Source: Cryptococcus deneoformans JEC21 (taxonomy: Eukaryota > Basidiomycota > Tremellomycetes > Tremellales > Cryptococcaceae). Taken from it: 64,000 bases of DNA. The stretch is from the NCBI RefSeq assembly GCF_000091045.1, contig NC_006692.1, forward strand, positions 116,421 to 180,420, written 5' to 3'. Shown here piece by piece: positions 1 to 12,340 of the stretch. The number at the start of each line of letters is the position of its first letter. The first letter of the stretch is position 1. Both the position numbers and the translations under genes were made by a program. The notes under the pieces were generated by a model. It did no database searches, was not told the DNA's origin, and saw only the letters and a program-made list of their open reading frames with translations.

Positions 1-1712
1 CAACAGCCCCGGAGCGGAGCCAATGTCTTTTGCTAGGGTTGACATGTAGGTAGAATAGTCGACGCCGTATTGGATACGCGAAGTGGGCGAATGGAGGAGA
101 TGATATGTCTCTGGTGAAACAGGGATTGGGACACGTTTTTCTGTGAGGAGTATAAAGAGCTGGGCTTGCATCTCTGCTATGGGCGGGATAGCACCTGCAT
201 CGTTGTATCTGGTAAGTGTCTGGCTTTTTTTGGCCCAACGTTTGAAAGAGGACGGATTATGACTCACCGACACCAGGTCTAACAAATCCGATAAACGCAA
301 TACTTAGATCTTTCGTACTGGTGATCCCTCTGATTTCGCAATCCTCGGGACCTCGCGGGTAGCCTTCACCCAACCAACTCCAATCCTGTCTATATCCAGT
401 ACACAACACGACCAAATCAGGTTTACACTCGTCTTTCCACGCAGTCTCTTTTCTTCTATGTTCCGGAGGGGCCGGAAAGACCGCTCTTCCTTCAGAGTCA
501 AACCCTTGTGGGAAGGGGACGATGTCAATTTTGGGATCACCAGGCGGTGGAGGAGGGTCAATATAGTGCGCGATCCAGCGATGGATAGGAGAAAGGGAGT
601 AAAACGGTCGATTGATAAATTGCATCGCTTTCGCGGATTTATTGAGGAAGACGTATGCGCGTCCTTGTCTTTCAGGGGGCAGCTCTCCAGCCCATTGGTT
701 ACACCCGGCCATAGTACCTGTGAGTACCCAAAGAAGACGCTTAATGACTAGATCGGAAATGAACCATCTGATATGCGATGCTGCCACCCAGGGATGAACA
801 TAGGCAGTCTCAAAGAGCTATCGTTGTAAGGTCAGTATACTGTATGTAGGTCTCTTGGAAAAGATGGGAGGACTCGCGTTTGTTATAAGACCATCAATGG
901 GAAGTTTTCCATCAAATGTAGTTCCCAATACGCGAAAATTGTTGAGTACCTTAGGAAAGGACAAGAACCCAGTTCGGACACCTAACCATACCTTCTTTGC
1001 AGGTGCCATAATTGCTTCGTACCCTATATCCATCCCTGTCTCCCCACATCCCAACACGAGCACTTTCTTGTCCTTCAACTGGTTCCGAGACTTGTAGGCA
1101 GAAGAATGGATCCATTTTGGTGGTTCAGGGATACAAGGCGTCGAGTTGAGCCCAGGAATAAGGGGGATGTTGGGAGTGACGTGTAGACCGGTGGTGATGA
1201 TCACCCTTTTGGCAAGGACGATGAGGGGATCACCTTGGGGAAGCCCGTTATCATTGAGTGGCTGGATAGTGGCCCGATGTTTATAGAGATCTTTACTATC
1301 TGATGAAGCATATTCGAGGGAGACAAGCTTGGTGGATGTACGGATCATATGCCTCAAATCAAAATGGTCGATGTAACAGTTGAGATAGTCCACAAAGTTA
1401 GGCAAGGAAGGGTGATCAGGAGAGTCCAGAGGGTATCGGAAGTCGGAGAAACAAGTTAGTTGCTTTGAGCTTACCAGCTCAGCATTTTGGTAGCCTCTCC
1501 ATCTGCATTAGACAAAGAGCCCATCAGTTGAAGCCTCCCACAAAAATAAAGGTATACCTGAAAGTTCCCCCAATCTCAGACTCCATGTCTATGAGCAACG
1601 GCTCCTCCCCCTCGGACCACGCTTCACCATACTCGACAGTATACTTGAGCGAGACGATGCCTGCCGGACCACCTCCGACAACGAGGGTGGATATTTGCCT
1701 AGGGAAACTCAT
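1..1712 (-). CDS. Flavin-containing monooxygenase-like FAD/NADPH oxidoreductase, C-terminal end cut by window
   Basis: The protein starts at 1712 and runs off the left edge. About 12 residues in it has the FAD dinucleotide motif VVGGGPAG. In the middle it has a second Rossmann motif, VLGCGETG, for NADPH, preceded by WIHSSAYK, which sits where FMOs carry their FxGxxxHxxxY signature. A later exon has LVVLCTGY, matching the FATGY-like motif of FMOs and N-hydroxylating monooxygenases. Several short introns interrupt it (around 1410-1550, 790-835 and 190-270). The family oxygenates soft nucleophiles such as amines and sulfides; the substrate here cannot be told. It is transcribed divergently from the short-chain dehydrogenase at 2165, so the two may share control. 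The family call is firm and the substrate is unknown. Confidence 0.85.
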
Positions 1713-2164
1713 GGGTGATATTGAAATATTGGATGGGAATATTTACCGTACAACGACTATAGACAGACTATAGAAGAAGACTGAAGGACTCGCTCTATGA
1801 CCGTCGGTTCTCCACTCTCCCCGCTCTTATTAAGGTTAATTAATAATAACCGGTGGAGGTAACAACGGCGATCGAGGTTCGTTTCAGAAAGTTATGACGT
1901 GTCTCCATTGACCCATCACAAAAGAAGGTCGATCGATGGTGGTACGAGGACGGGCAAAGTGGAGTCGGTGGCTGTGATGATCTTTTGTTATGGTGCATGC
2001 AGTATGTATATTTTTTTCCGCACGTCATATACAGACAATTTCAAGTTCTCGATGATGGCAATAAATAGTGTATATAAGATGCAAGAAAACGGAACTTGAA
2101 AATCGCATTTTGACTACCCCGCAGAGACTTCCTTCTTCCCAACAAGCAACTTTATCACTCTGTC
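1713..2164. promoter_or_regulatory. Divergent intergenic region between FMO-like and SDR genes
   Basis: This 450-base spacer separates two genes that point away from each other, so it should hold both promoters. It is AT-rich and includes a TTAATTAA palindrome near 1835-1845 and a TATA-like element at 2071-2077. No coding sequence could be supported in it. Confidence 0.5.
2071..2077 (+). promoter_or_regulatory. TATA-like element upstream of SDR gene
   Basis: The sequence TATATAAG lies about 90 bases before the ATG at 2165, a plausible position for a TATA element given a short 5' leader. This is pattern evidence only; no transcription start is known. Confidence 0.4.
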
Positions 2165-3311
2165 ATGTCAGTCAGTCAGCGATCTGCGTTCGTAACGGGC
2201 TGCGCTTCACCTAGAGGCATAGCAGCCCAGATAACAGCTTCTTTGGCAAGCAAAGGATACCTTGTATTCGCTTCAGCAAAGACCTCTGAAAGTTTGGGGC
2301 ACCTCCAAGATAAGTGCGAGGCGAGTTTCTGGCTAGTTTCTTCGCGGCGATAGCTTTCTTGGCTGATGACATGCCATCGTGAAAAGCCGATGGTCCTCGA
2401 TGTCACCGACGAACAAAACATTGCGCAAGTAGTAAAGTCCGTTTCCGAGAGAACGGGTGGCCGCCTTGATGTCCTCGTTAACACTGTGGGTTGTCTGGGC
2501 TGTCACGAAAGTCCTTAAAATTACCGGGTCGCTCATTCCCTTTTCACACATCTCCTCTTCTCAACAAATTAGGCAGGCATTGATACCCTTTGCCCCCTCC
2601 TTGACACTTCCCTCCCGGCTCTCCGGGAGGTCCTTGAAACCAACACCATAGGCCCTCTTGCTCTTATCCAAGGCTTTGCCCCTCTCCTTGTCAAAGCCGC
2701 CAACGAGCCTGTCCCCGGTACAAATCAAGTTCGCCAAAGCGTCATCGTCAACATGGGTAGTCTATCCAAGGCCGGTTTTACTTGGAAGGGTGGGTATAGT
2801 ATGAGTAAAGCGGCTTTGGAGTGCATGACAGAGGTTTTGAGGTCGGAGATGATGCCCCTGGGTGTGCAGGTCATCAATTGCCATATCGGTGAGCGAATCA
2901 AACTTTCCGTAACCAGGAAATCTTCTACGACGAACAGTACACTGATTGATTCATTCTGGCGCTCATATAGGGACCGTCAACACGGATATGTACTTTAACC
3001 AAAAGATCTTTGACAGCAAATCCCCAAACCCCACGCCTTATTACCCCAACTTCTCAATGATCGCCGACAACATGACAAAAGACTCTCAAAAAGCCGAGAG
3101 GATCATCATGAAAGCCGACAAGGCTGGGCAAGATATCGCAAAAATCATTGACAAGGTAAACCCTCCTGGATTTATCAGAGCGGGCAGTTATGGTGCGCTT
3201 TTTGATTGGGCTGCAGCGATCCTTGATTTTATTGGGTTGAAGAATTGGTTTTGGGGCAGACAGTTTTATACTCATCTGGTGCCAAAGCCAGACCCAAAAA
3301 AGACTGCTTGA
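2165..3311 (+). CDS. Short-chain dehydrogenase/reductase, AYR1-like
   Basis: This is a classical SDR of about 290 residues in several exons. The N-terminus has a TGCASPRGIA glycine-rich motif (the last Gly of the usual TGxxxGIG is Ala). It continues with VLDVTDEQ, LDVLVNTAG after an intron, and the catalytic Ser-Tyr-Lys in the stretch containing IVNMGSL and YSMSK. A C-terminal hydrophobic segment, followed by a tail ending PKPDPKKTA, resembles the membrane-associated end of yeast Ayr1, the 1-acyl-dihydroxyacetone-phosphate reductase of lipid droplets and ER. Introns lie at about 2321-2390, 2487-2573 and 2888-2971. The SDR assignment is secure. The AYR1-type substrate is inferred from overall layout. 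It is divergent from the FMO-like gene and convergent with coatomer alpha. Confidence 0.85.
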
Positions 3312-3600
3312 ATTTCTTTTATTGCTGAATTTGAATGGGCAGGTCTTTGTCAAAAGTTGATATTTCTGTAGCAATTATTCGATACCGAAGAGAAAAGTGC
3401 GCTCGTTGCTATTGCAAGCCACATCATGTATATCTTTTGTTCGAGGTCCCCGATTCAACGTGATGATTGTCCAAGCCATAAAATTCCATGCAAGCCATAT
3501 CATATCTAGACAATTTTGATTCTGAACCAACCATCGCTTTTTCTCTTCCACTACTACTCTCCCATGTATAGTCCTTACAAAAACAAAACGAAAACCCATC

Positions 3601-6600
3601 TTAAACCATGTTTCTCAACCCGCTTCCAGCCAAACCGACTTGGCTCAATCCATCAACCACGCAGACTGTACCCTTGTACTCTGGCAAGTACTTGGCGCCA
3701 GAGTACGCGCTTTCTTCATATGGTGAGCCCTCGTAAATGGGAGTATGGGTAGCAGCGCAAATATTGAATGATGCGTTTTGGTCGTAGGCGATTTCGTGGG
3801 CGTCTCGAGGGTTACGCTGGCCTCGGGAGATGACAGCACGGGCCTGATGAGACAATGTCAATGTACTATTCCGTTATATAACACTTCAAACCAATGCTAG
3901 ACCTACTTGAGTAATGACAGCCTGACCAGGCTGTGTCTCGATCAACCTCCTAGCAAACACAGCAGCGGTGGCGGTGTTACCCGCATCAGAGAACACCTTC
4001 ATCGCACTACGCAATGCTAATTGGATATGTTGAGTAGCAAGTTCGCAGTGAGTAAAGTAAGCGGCGAGCTCAAGGTTTCGAACGACGTTTTCGGGATCTT
4101 GGACGGCAATTCGTCGTCGTTCAACTTCCATAGTGAGGCCAATGATGTATTCTCGACAAGAGGTGACAAGCTCCTTTATCTGTTGTCCGTGACGTTAGTA
4201 CATCGCGTGCAGGAGTCATCACCAAGGGTAAACTCACCTCCTCAGCATCTTCCTCGGATTCAACAACTACCAACAAAAGTTTTGACAATACATTTTTGAA
4301 CGTTGCAAGCGCCTCAACAAATTTACCCCTAGCAAAGTACTTGTTGGCATCGGCCACCTCGGTTGCCTTCAGCTCGTTATAGTTGAGAGGAACGGCAGGC
4401 AGGGCGTCGCGAAGTTCGGCGGTTTCGGGATTTCGGCGAACATTGAGTCGAAGAGGAGGGAGGGAAGCGTTGGCAGGGACGTAAACGTGAGAGTGTTGGT
4501 AGGCTTGGAGGAACAAAGGCTTAAGAGGTTCAAAGTTGACAACGCCGACTTGCTTATTGAGCAACTAAGTAAAAATAAATCATTAGCTCACTATTTCATC
4601 GTCATGAAAGCAGATCAGTCCATCCACTCACAAGCATGGCAGATTCGAAAGCACCGGCGGCTGCATGGTCGATAGCCAATGCAGAGTTATTTTGCCAAAT
4701 CTCATCCTCGCTCGCACCAGGCTCGACACCCTGACTCAAATCCGCCTCAGCCAAAACGTCTTCACCGTCAAACTCTTCCTCTTCGACATCAGGCACTTCG
4801 ACGTTGGCGTCAAGATCCCATCCTTCATCCTCATCAGCAGCTTGCTCCTCTCCTTCGTCTTCCTCAACAGGAACATCCGCCGCCCAAGCATCCAGTTGTT
4901 CTCCACTTTCTTCACCGCCGATCAAAGCGTCGACACCACCGTTAGCAAGTGCTCGGTCAAAGAAGCTCTCACCAAGGTCCTTGAGAGGCCAGTTGGAGTC
5001 GGATTGAGAGAAGGTGATGGGAGGGGGGGCGAGGGAAGAGTGACCAGAGTTCTGAGGGGGAGGAGGCAGGTCATCCTCGGTCAAGCCAGCTTCATCAAGA
5101 ATCTCCAAGGCAAGGTCGTCAAGGCCGTTGGTTTTGGCAGTGTAGTAAGCGAGGGGGTACTGGCCAGTTTCACGAAGCACAACGACACGAGATCGAACGT
5201 CACCGAGGTACAAAGAGTTTTGGAACCTAGACATATTGTCGCCTCGTTTGCCAGCGATGACTTGCATCATATTAAGCTTCTGGGTGTTGCCGGTGATCAA
5301 ATAGAGGAAGGAGAGCTTGTCGAAGTTTCTAGTCTTCTGATACGCGGTCTCGACAATCTGTAATGTATTAGTAAGGCGCGACATGTAACGTAAAACCAAC
5401 ACTCACTTGATGATTACCTTGCTGCAACGCAGCGGCACCCAACCTCTCCCAAACGTCATGCCTGTCAACAGCCCTAGCCATCTCCAACGCAACCGCCAAG
5501 TTACCACACTCAATAGCAAGATCGAACCTAGTCTGCTCATCTTGCACAAAGTGGAGAGCGATCTCGGGGTATCCCTTCTTCTGAAGATAACCAATGATAC
5601 TCTGACCAACAAGATTGCTATTTCGAATGATATGCAAGACTTCATCATAGTTCTTGCGGTTGAGAGCAAGCTTGAATCGGTACTCAGCAGGGTCAATGTT
5701 AATAGCCTGCGGCTTGGCGGAACGGTCGAGACAGTGAACGACAGAACCCTTGACTCGAGTGAGGTACACAGGCTGTTCAAGAGTTTTGATGATCCCGTTA
5801 TCACCTTGAGAAAGAGCGTACTTGATGTGGTTCAAAGTGGTGTATATGAGCACACCGCTGTCGTCCCAAGCGGCAGACTTGATTCGAATCGTCTCGTGGA
5901 TGAGAGCGCTTTGAGAAAGAGACTTGTTGGCAATGGTGATTGTGTGCTTGCTCAAGAGGGCGACCATGTTACCATCGGTGCTCCATACAACATACTTAAC
6001 GGGAGGGGTATTGATTTCGGCAACAATCTTTTGCTGCTGAATGTCGAAAAGGACTACAGAAGAAGGAGTGGCGAGCAAAATGGACGCCGTACCGCCGTAA
6101 AATATCTCAGACGTCTGGACAGGGCACTTGATAGTCTTGGTGATAGAGTTGGAAAGATCCTTAATTTCGATGTTCTGGGCACCCTTGTCGAGGACTGCGA
6201 ACCTGTTCCTTGCCACGAAGAGCGCACAGAACCCTGTACCCTTCTTACCGTCTGAAGGCACATCCCTGCCATCCTGAGCAGTAGGCGCAGTAGACTTGGG
6301 CAGAGTGATAAGTTCATAGATACCGTTATCAGAAGGAGATGTCACGATAACAGCTCGTTCAGCGGGGTTGTAGCTGAGGGTTCGAGGAGGAATGTATTGG
6401 GAGCCAAACTTGCGGACGGAGCAGATGCCTTGGCTGTTACCGCTAGATATGTCGGCCATGCGTACAACCTTGTCTTTGATGTAGAAAAGTTGATTACCAG
6501 ACAAGGAGAAGGGGGGACGCTCTCGTTCAAGCTTAAAGACTATCAGACCGTTGTCGTGGCCAGCAGCAAACAAGTTGAGCTCAGGGTGGGCAGTTAACAC

Positions 6601-7715
6601 CCAAAACCTATCGTGTTCCCGCCTAAAGGTCTGGACGGCTGTTCTCTTGGTCATGTCCCAAGCCCTGATAGTCTTGTCCTCACTCGCACTCAAAATCAAC
6701 TCGTGCTTGGGGTGGAACATAGTCATGGAGACGTTGTTGAAGTGACCTCTGCAGCTGTCCACTTCCCAGGCTTTGGTTTCGGACATAAGCCAAAGCTTGA
6801 CTTGGCGGTCATCACCACAAGAGACGATGAGGGGAAGGGTAGGATGGAAGGAAGCCCAGTTGACACCTCGGTCGTGACCTTCGAGGACATACTTGACTAC
6901 AGCATCGGTGTTGCCAAACAAATCAGCTTGACCCTGGCTGGCACGAGCGATTTGTTCTTCGGCAGACATGGGAGCTTGAGAAGCTTGGTTTTTCTTGCGG
7001 AGACCGGAGATGTCCCATACACGAACGGTAAGGTCCATAGAGGCGGAGATGACGAGGTCGTCCCACGGGTGAAATTGTGCGCACATGATGTAGTGGTTGT
7101 GGCCGGTGAGGATGGCAATACAAGTCCTTGATTGCCAGTTCCAGATTCTGATAGTCTGGTCGTCGGATGCAGAGATAATCCAGGGGTATTCCCGATGGAA
7201 GAAAACAGTTCGGACATAGTCGAGATCTGCCACTCGTCAATGACACATTCATAAAGCTGTTCGAGTCACTCACGGCCAGTCAGAGTAAAAAGGCATTTTC
7301 TTTGTTTGTAGTTCCACACCTTGATCTTGTAATCATCACCACCGGAACAGAAGATGGGTTGAGTGGGGTGAAAACAGATACCTCGAACAGGACCTAACAT
7401 ATGTTAGTACTGCCATTGAATTCTCCTATGAGGAGTCACTTACCATCATGCTCATCATATCGGTCCACTAAAGTGCCCATCTGGTAGTTCCATAGTTGGA
7501 TTGTTCCATTATGCAAGGACGCCGCAAGCAAGGGCTGCTTTGGGTCTACACGAGATGTCAGCGCGGGACCATGCTCCGTGCTCCTCTATGCTTCTTCAGA
7601 CGTACGGAAGGCGATGCCCTTAACTCTTGGGGATTTGCTTTCAAACTATGCAAATGTGAGCTCCGATCTAATCCAGGATCCCAGCTGTATGACTGACCTT
7701 TGTGAGCATCTGCAT
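3601..7715 (-). CDS. COP1: Coatomer subunit alpha (COPI coat)
   Basis: A protein of about 1,230 residues forms the alpha subunit of the COPI coat, which carries cargo from Golgi to ER and recognises C-terminal dilysine signals. The first exon is only 18 bases (7698-7715, reading MQMLTK). Small exons then give [27 protein letters not shown] and [11 protein letters not shown], the hallmark N-terminal WD40 propeller. The long exon 5368-7233 holds the second WD40 block and the start of the solenoid. The exon near 4602-5360 has an acidic linker, and the last exon ends AKYLPEYKG, as in the alpha-COP C-terminal domain that binds epsilon-COP. About eight introns are present. The start was chosen because it joins in frame to the conserved N-terminus. 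The two C-terminal cysteines of a CPxCGA motif are absent here. Confidence 0.96.
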
Positions 7716-8190
7716 CTTGCCCCGAGGATCTCAATCCTTCTTGGTCGTTCTCCAATAGTGTTGCGAGTCAGAAGAAGCGGGAAATCGGAGTGGACTGGTG
7801 CGGACGGCCTGTTATTCTCAGCGCTGTCGACTGATATACGATTTTGGGGAGAGTTTGGAGAGTATAGAGTTATGGGACGTTGTGGGTAATGGGTCTCTGT
7901 TGTCGGACGTGACGTGGTGAGCGGAGGGTGAGCGCGCAGAGTGCCACATTGCTTAACTCCGGCATTCTCCGATCACACCCAGTGGGTCTTCTCTATCGGC
8001 CAACTATTATTAGAGACGTCCTGCCTCGTCCGTCTGTCAGCAATTACTTACTGCATGCTGCGTTGTTTGGGGGAATCATGTGTTCTCAGTTATGTCAAAA
8101 CTCTACAAGGAATTGGGTGTCTATAATTGCTCAAGCGGTTGGATTAATAACGACATGCAATAAAATCACGTTCATTCACAGTTGTCTGCT
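7716..8190. other. Intergenic spacer, coatomer promoter side
   Basis: This spacer separates two minus-strand genes. It should contain the promoter of coatomer alpha and the 3' end of the KDEL-repeat gene. No further gene or clear motif is visible. Confidence 0.5.
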
Positions 8191-11100
8191 CTACAACTCA
8201 TCCTTGGTCTCCTTCCCTCTTTTATGCCCATGGCCATGCGAATAATCCTCCACCTTTTTTCCGTCCCTCTCCAAATCCCTCTTGATCTGCTCCGCATGCT
8301 TCCTCACCAAACTCTCCGCTGCCTGTCGCGCACTTGCTGCCCGGGCCTTAACATCTTCAACATACTCTCCAGCAGTCTCCGGGGTAGGTGTAGCTCCAAG
8401 AATAGAGGACGCTGAGCGGGTAGCAGAGTGGATGGAGGAGGAAGCTTCTTTTTGCAAAGACGAGAGGATGGAGGATCCAGTTGAGAGAGCCTCGGCGGCG
8501 GTGGAAGAGCCAACAGAAACGAGGGATGAGAGGTAGCTAGATGCAGAAGAAGCCAGAGGCTCTTGGGTTGAGACGGCACCAAGAACTTCTTGTATCTGGG
8601 TAGCAAGCCTGGAGGCTTGCTCAGTCACGGCCTCAGCAGCATCGATGACACCCTCGCTAGCAGCATTATAAACAGACTCGGCGTACTCCCCGGGCGTCTC
8701 GGGGGTAGGGGTACCTCCAGCAGCCTTAACCATACTCCTAGTCGCGTCGTGCACATTGCTACCCGCAGTATCATAAATTGACGCGACACCCTGCTTGACG
8801 ACACCAGCGATAGACTCAAGATACTCCTTTGCATACTCGGGGGAAGGCGTAGCTCCAGCAGCGCTAAGAGCAGACCGGGTAGCAGAGTGAACAGAAGAGG
8901 ATGCATCGGTAGCGACGGAAGCAGCGGATTCGGTGATCACAGAAGCAACTGAAGCGGCAGAGTCGGTCGCGGCGTGATATGCAGACTCAATGTGTTCGGC
9001 CGGAGATTCGGGAGAGGGTGTACCACCGACGGCGCTCACAGCGACTCGAGAGGCATCATGCGCAGCAGAGCTCGCGGCCGCAATCACAAACTCGACAGTC
9101 TCACCCAAAGACTCGGGAGTGGGAGTGGCACCGATGGCGAGAGAAGCTGATCTAGTGGCGTCATGGACAACAGCAGAAGCGGCACCAGCAAGAGACTGAA
9201 GACCCACTTGAGCGGCAGAGTAAACGCTCTGAATGTGCTCCTTGGGAGATTCAGGAGAAGGAGTGGCGCCAACAGCCTTGGAAACTGACTTGGTCGCCTC
9301 GTGAAGGCTCGAGCTGGCTGCAGAGATGACAGAGTTGACAGCAACATTAGCAGCGCTGTAAACGCTCTCGCCGTGCTCTCTAGGAGACTCGGGGGTAGGG
9401 GTACCACCAGCGGCCTTGATGATAGTTCGAGTGGCATCGTGGACATTTGAGCTAGCGACAGAAAGGATAGAGTCGACGCTAGATTTAGCTTGTTCGACGA
9501 TACCGGCGGTCGTAGTTTCACCCGAAGCAGCACTTAAAGCACTCATCACTTGTTCCTTGCCCTTGCCGATGATACCAGCGGCTCCCGCAACACCTGCAGC
9601 GGCAGCACCAGCCTCGCCTACCACAGGGAGGATGCTGACCTTTCCAGGCTCAGGCTTCTTCTCCTTGTTCTTCTCCTTCTTCTCCTTCTCTTCCTTCTTA
9701 GAATCCTCAACAGCTTCCCTGGCTTCGATACGGTCAAAAGCAGTCCTCTTAAGTATGCCGATTCGAGTTCGGAAAGCCTCGTGAATGTCATCAAGCTCGA
9801 GACGAAGTTCAGCGAAAGGTTTGGCCAGAGTGGGATCTTCGGAGATCTTGGCGTACTTTTCCTTCCAGCTGTCGGCGACTTTGCGGACTTCGTGGTACTT
9901 GTCCCAGTCCTTGACAGTGGTTTTGTCAGAAGAGGACATCTGCTATTTGTTAGCTTTACGTCAGCGAGTAGTATGGGTGCTCACCTTGGCCGCCAAGGCT
10001 TGGTAGTCATTACCCAAAATCGCATCCAACTTGTCAGATTGGTCCTTTACAATAGGCTTCCTCTCATCATAAACCCTCTCCTTCAACAAATCCAGCCTCT
10101 TCTGAATCTTTTCCACCGTCTTCCTGACCCTATTGTCAGACGTGCCGCTGGACATCTTGACTTGATCCCTGGTCAAGCTGGTGGACTGGGTATAGAGCTT
10201 GTCAAGACCCTTGAGGACATATTCAATCTCCCGATCAATCTCGGAACGCATGTTTGTGGCAAATTGGGGGAGCTTGTGGTTGAGCACATCCCTCTGGAGG
10301 TCTTGGATCTGGAAAAGAAAGCATAGTTAGCATTAGTCTACAATGTGATCAAGGAGTATTTCATTCAATTTACCTTTTCCTTCACCTGAGCTTCACCTTT
10401 CTTGCCCTCTTCGTTAATCTTGACCTTCAGGTCCTTAACAGCGCGGTCAAGCTCCTTACGGTCAAAAGGTTTCTCTTTGACTTCTTCCTTCACCTTCTTG
10501 GGTTCAGACTTGGCCTTGCCCTTGGGCCCAGCCTTGGTCTCAGCCTTCGCGATCTTGAGCTTCTCCCTGGTCTCTTCGCGCTTTGACTTTTCAGCGTCGC
10601 CAAAATAATCATCCATCCCACCCCTGGATTCCGCAGCAGTCAAACCGGTCACGGGCAGCCAATCAGCCAACATGCTCAACAGAGACTTGGGCTTTTCAGG
10701 GGTCTGGGGAAAGACAGCCTGATACACTGGCTGGACGTAAGAGATGTGGATGTGCTTGTGGTAGAGGGCGTAATAGGGAGCAAGGAAAGCGGAAGCCTGT
10801 TCGACGTAAGGGCCGACGTGAGGCTCGAGATAGACTCGGTACTGGGCGCAGGCGTGGCTTTGAGCAAATGTCAGCAGTGAATAAACGAAACTTAATTACT
10901 CACGCTTTGAAAAGCTTCCAAGTCTTGCTGATGTACTGCGCTCCAATCTCTAAGCCTCTGACAGCCCTAGGTCCGAGGACCTGGGTGGCAATTCTCTTAG
11001 CCTCCACACTTGCTCGGAGGGCATAGGGCTTGCTCCACTGGTAAGCCTGGTTTCCTTTCTCGGATGAGATCGTGTAGCCCTTGTGCGCGTATCTACCAGC

Positions 11101-12016
11101 ATGCCCAGTAAATGGGTGGCTCGCGGCATACTGATAGAACTTTGTCACGTAGTCTCTAGTCTGGTTGGCGTAGACATTCGCTTTGGCTACGTACGGCGAG
11201 GCAAAGGCAGAGATGCGGGCAGTATAAGGGTCGGCAAACGTATGGTACTTGGCCCTGAAATAAGGGATGTGAGGCTGGATAAAGGTGAGATAAAACCTCC
11301 TCACACCTCGGCGGATTCGATTGACAACAGGCTTGATTGGTCCGTTCCAGGCCTTGACGCCGATTTGCTTGGCCTGACGCGAAGCAGGTTCAACATAGTC
11401 GATATAAGGAGCAGAGGTGGTGATCTTGGTGTGTAAGTCGTCAAGGATAGGATAGATGTAAGGCTGGAGCACCTCGCGATGATAAACATTGGCCGGATAG
11501 CAGAGGACCGGATGTGACTGGTGTTCGGGATAGCCGAGGGGAGAGAGAACAAATTTGTTCAAAGCGGATGGAGGGCCAGGAGGAGGACATAGGACTGTAG
11601 AGGCAAGCGAGAGGATGATGAGGAAAGGAATAGTGCTGACAAGTGAGAAAAAACCCCAAGGGTATCTCTTTGCCGTAGCTACAGTTCTTTTTGGCAGCGT
11701 CTGTCGCAACAGTTAGTCAAAATCAATGTTCTCATACGACACGCGACCAACCTTTGCAACCGCAGCGGTCTTGTTCGCAGCCACAGTAACTTTTTGGTTT
11801 ACATTTTGGCTAGATGTGGATCTCGGCGTTGTGGGACCGTCCTTCTATTTCATCAGCTCGATTCTTCTGGCTCTCAGTGATACTTACGTAGAACTTGGGA
11901 GTGGATGGGGCACTGAGGTTTGGTTGGCTGGTCTTGCGCGCGGTAGGCGGAGTGCCCGAGGGTACTCGCTTTACAAGGGGAGGTGGCTCTGACGCCTTGG
12001 GCTTGCTCTTCGACAT
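8191..12016 (-). CDS. Unrecognised type II membrane protein with HDATR/TPTPE repeats and C-terminal KDEL
   Basis: I do not recognise this protein of about 1,170 residues in six exons. From the N-terminus it shows: a basic, Ser/Pro-rich segment of about 95 residues starting MSKSKPKASEPPP; one hydrophobic stretch (WGFFSLVSTIPFLIILSLAS); a Tyr/Pro-rich region with many YxxP-type motifs (SAPYIDY, QPHIPYF, EPHVGPYV); a Lys/Glu-rich coiled-coil-like part (10.4-10.7 kb, 10.0-10.3 kb); a KKEEKEKKEKNKEK tract; and an Ala/Ser-rich region with seven degenerate repeats of about 50-60 residues. The protein ends KRGKETKDEL, a canonical ER-retrieval signal. Positive charge before a single membrane segment predicts cytosolic N and luminal C, so the KDEL would be luminal and functional. 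The amphipathic Ala-rich repeats may bind lipid or form helical bundles; that is inference. Exon joins checked by eye keep the frame throughout. Confidence 0.85.
8360..9450 (-). repeat. Seven-copy degenerate protein repeat within the KDEL gene
   Basis: Seven units share the core (V/L/I/A)H(D/E/S)A(T/S)R followed after about 9 residues by G(G/A)TP(T/S)PE and then a (E/Q)(S/F/Y)xY.AA-like segment. Cores read VHDATRTIIKAAGGTPTPES, LHEATKSVSKAVGATPSPES, VHDATRSASLAIGATPTPES, AHDASRVAVSAVGGTPSPES, VHSATRSALSAAGATPSPEY, VHDATRSMVKAAGGTPTPET and IHSATRSASSILGATPTPET. Spacing is irregular (about 55 residues, longer before the last units). The nucleotide copies have diverged, so the array is old rather than a recent expansion. 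Confidence 0.85.
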
Positions 12017-12340
12017 TACCTGTTATTTTGAAGATCGAAGATGTTCTTGACGGGAAGTGTCAGGTGCAGCGAAATGTTGATGCTCCAGCTTTCTGTCGAA
12101 ACGTCATCACTTATGTGAGGGGGTGAAATATATTTACATTTCCACTTCCTCCCAAACGTTACATAAGCCCATCTTATCTCGTGCCTGAAGATTCTGCGCA
12201 CGTGCGTGATCAGCAGCGTATCGATGGCCTTCCGGCATTATCACCATTTTTTCATGCCAAGTAAAGATTCTTCTATGTCTAAATAAACAAACTTGCTCAG
12301 CGAATAGCTGCCACATCCTAGCTCATGAGACTGGCCCTGA
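12017..12340. promoter_or_regulatory. Divergent promoter region, KDEL gene / SPX-RING gene
   Basis: About 320 bases separate the start of the minus-strand KDEL gene from the plus-strand SPX-RING gene, so both promoters must lie here or overlap the genes. No individual element stands out. Confidence 0.45.

Noticed and set aside
4665..6255. Long open frames antisense to coatomer alpha
   Set aside because: They are shadows of the WD40 and linker exons of a certain gene and show no protein family features.
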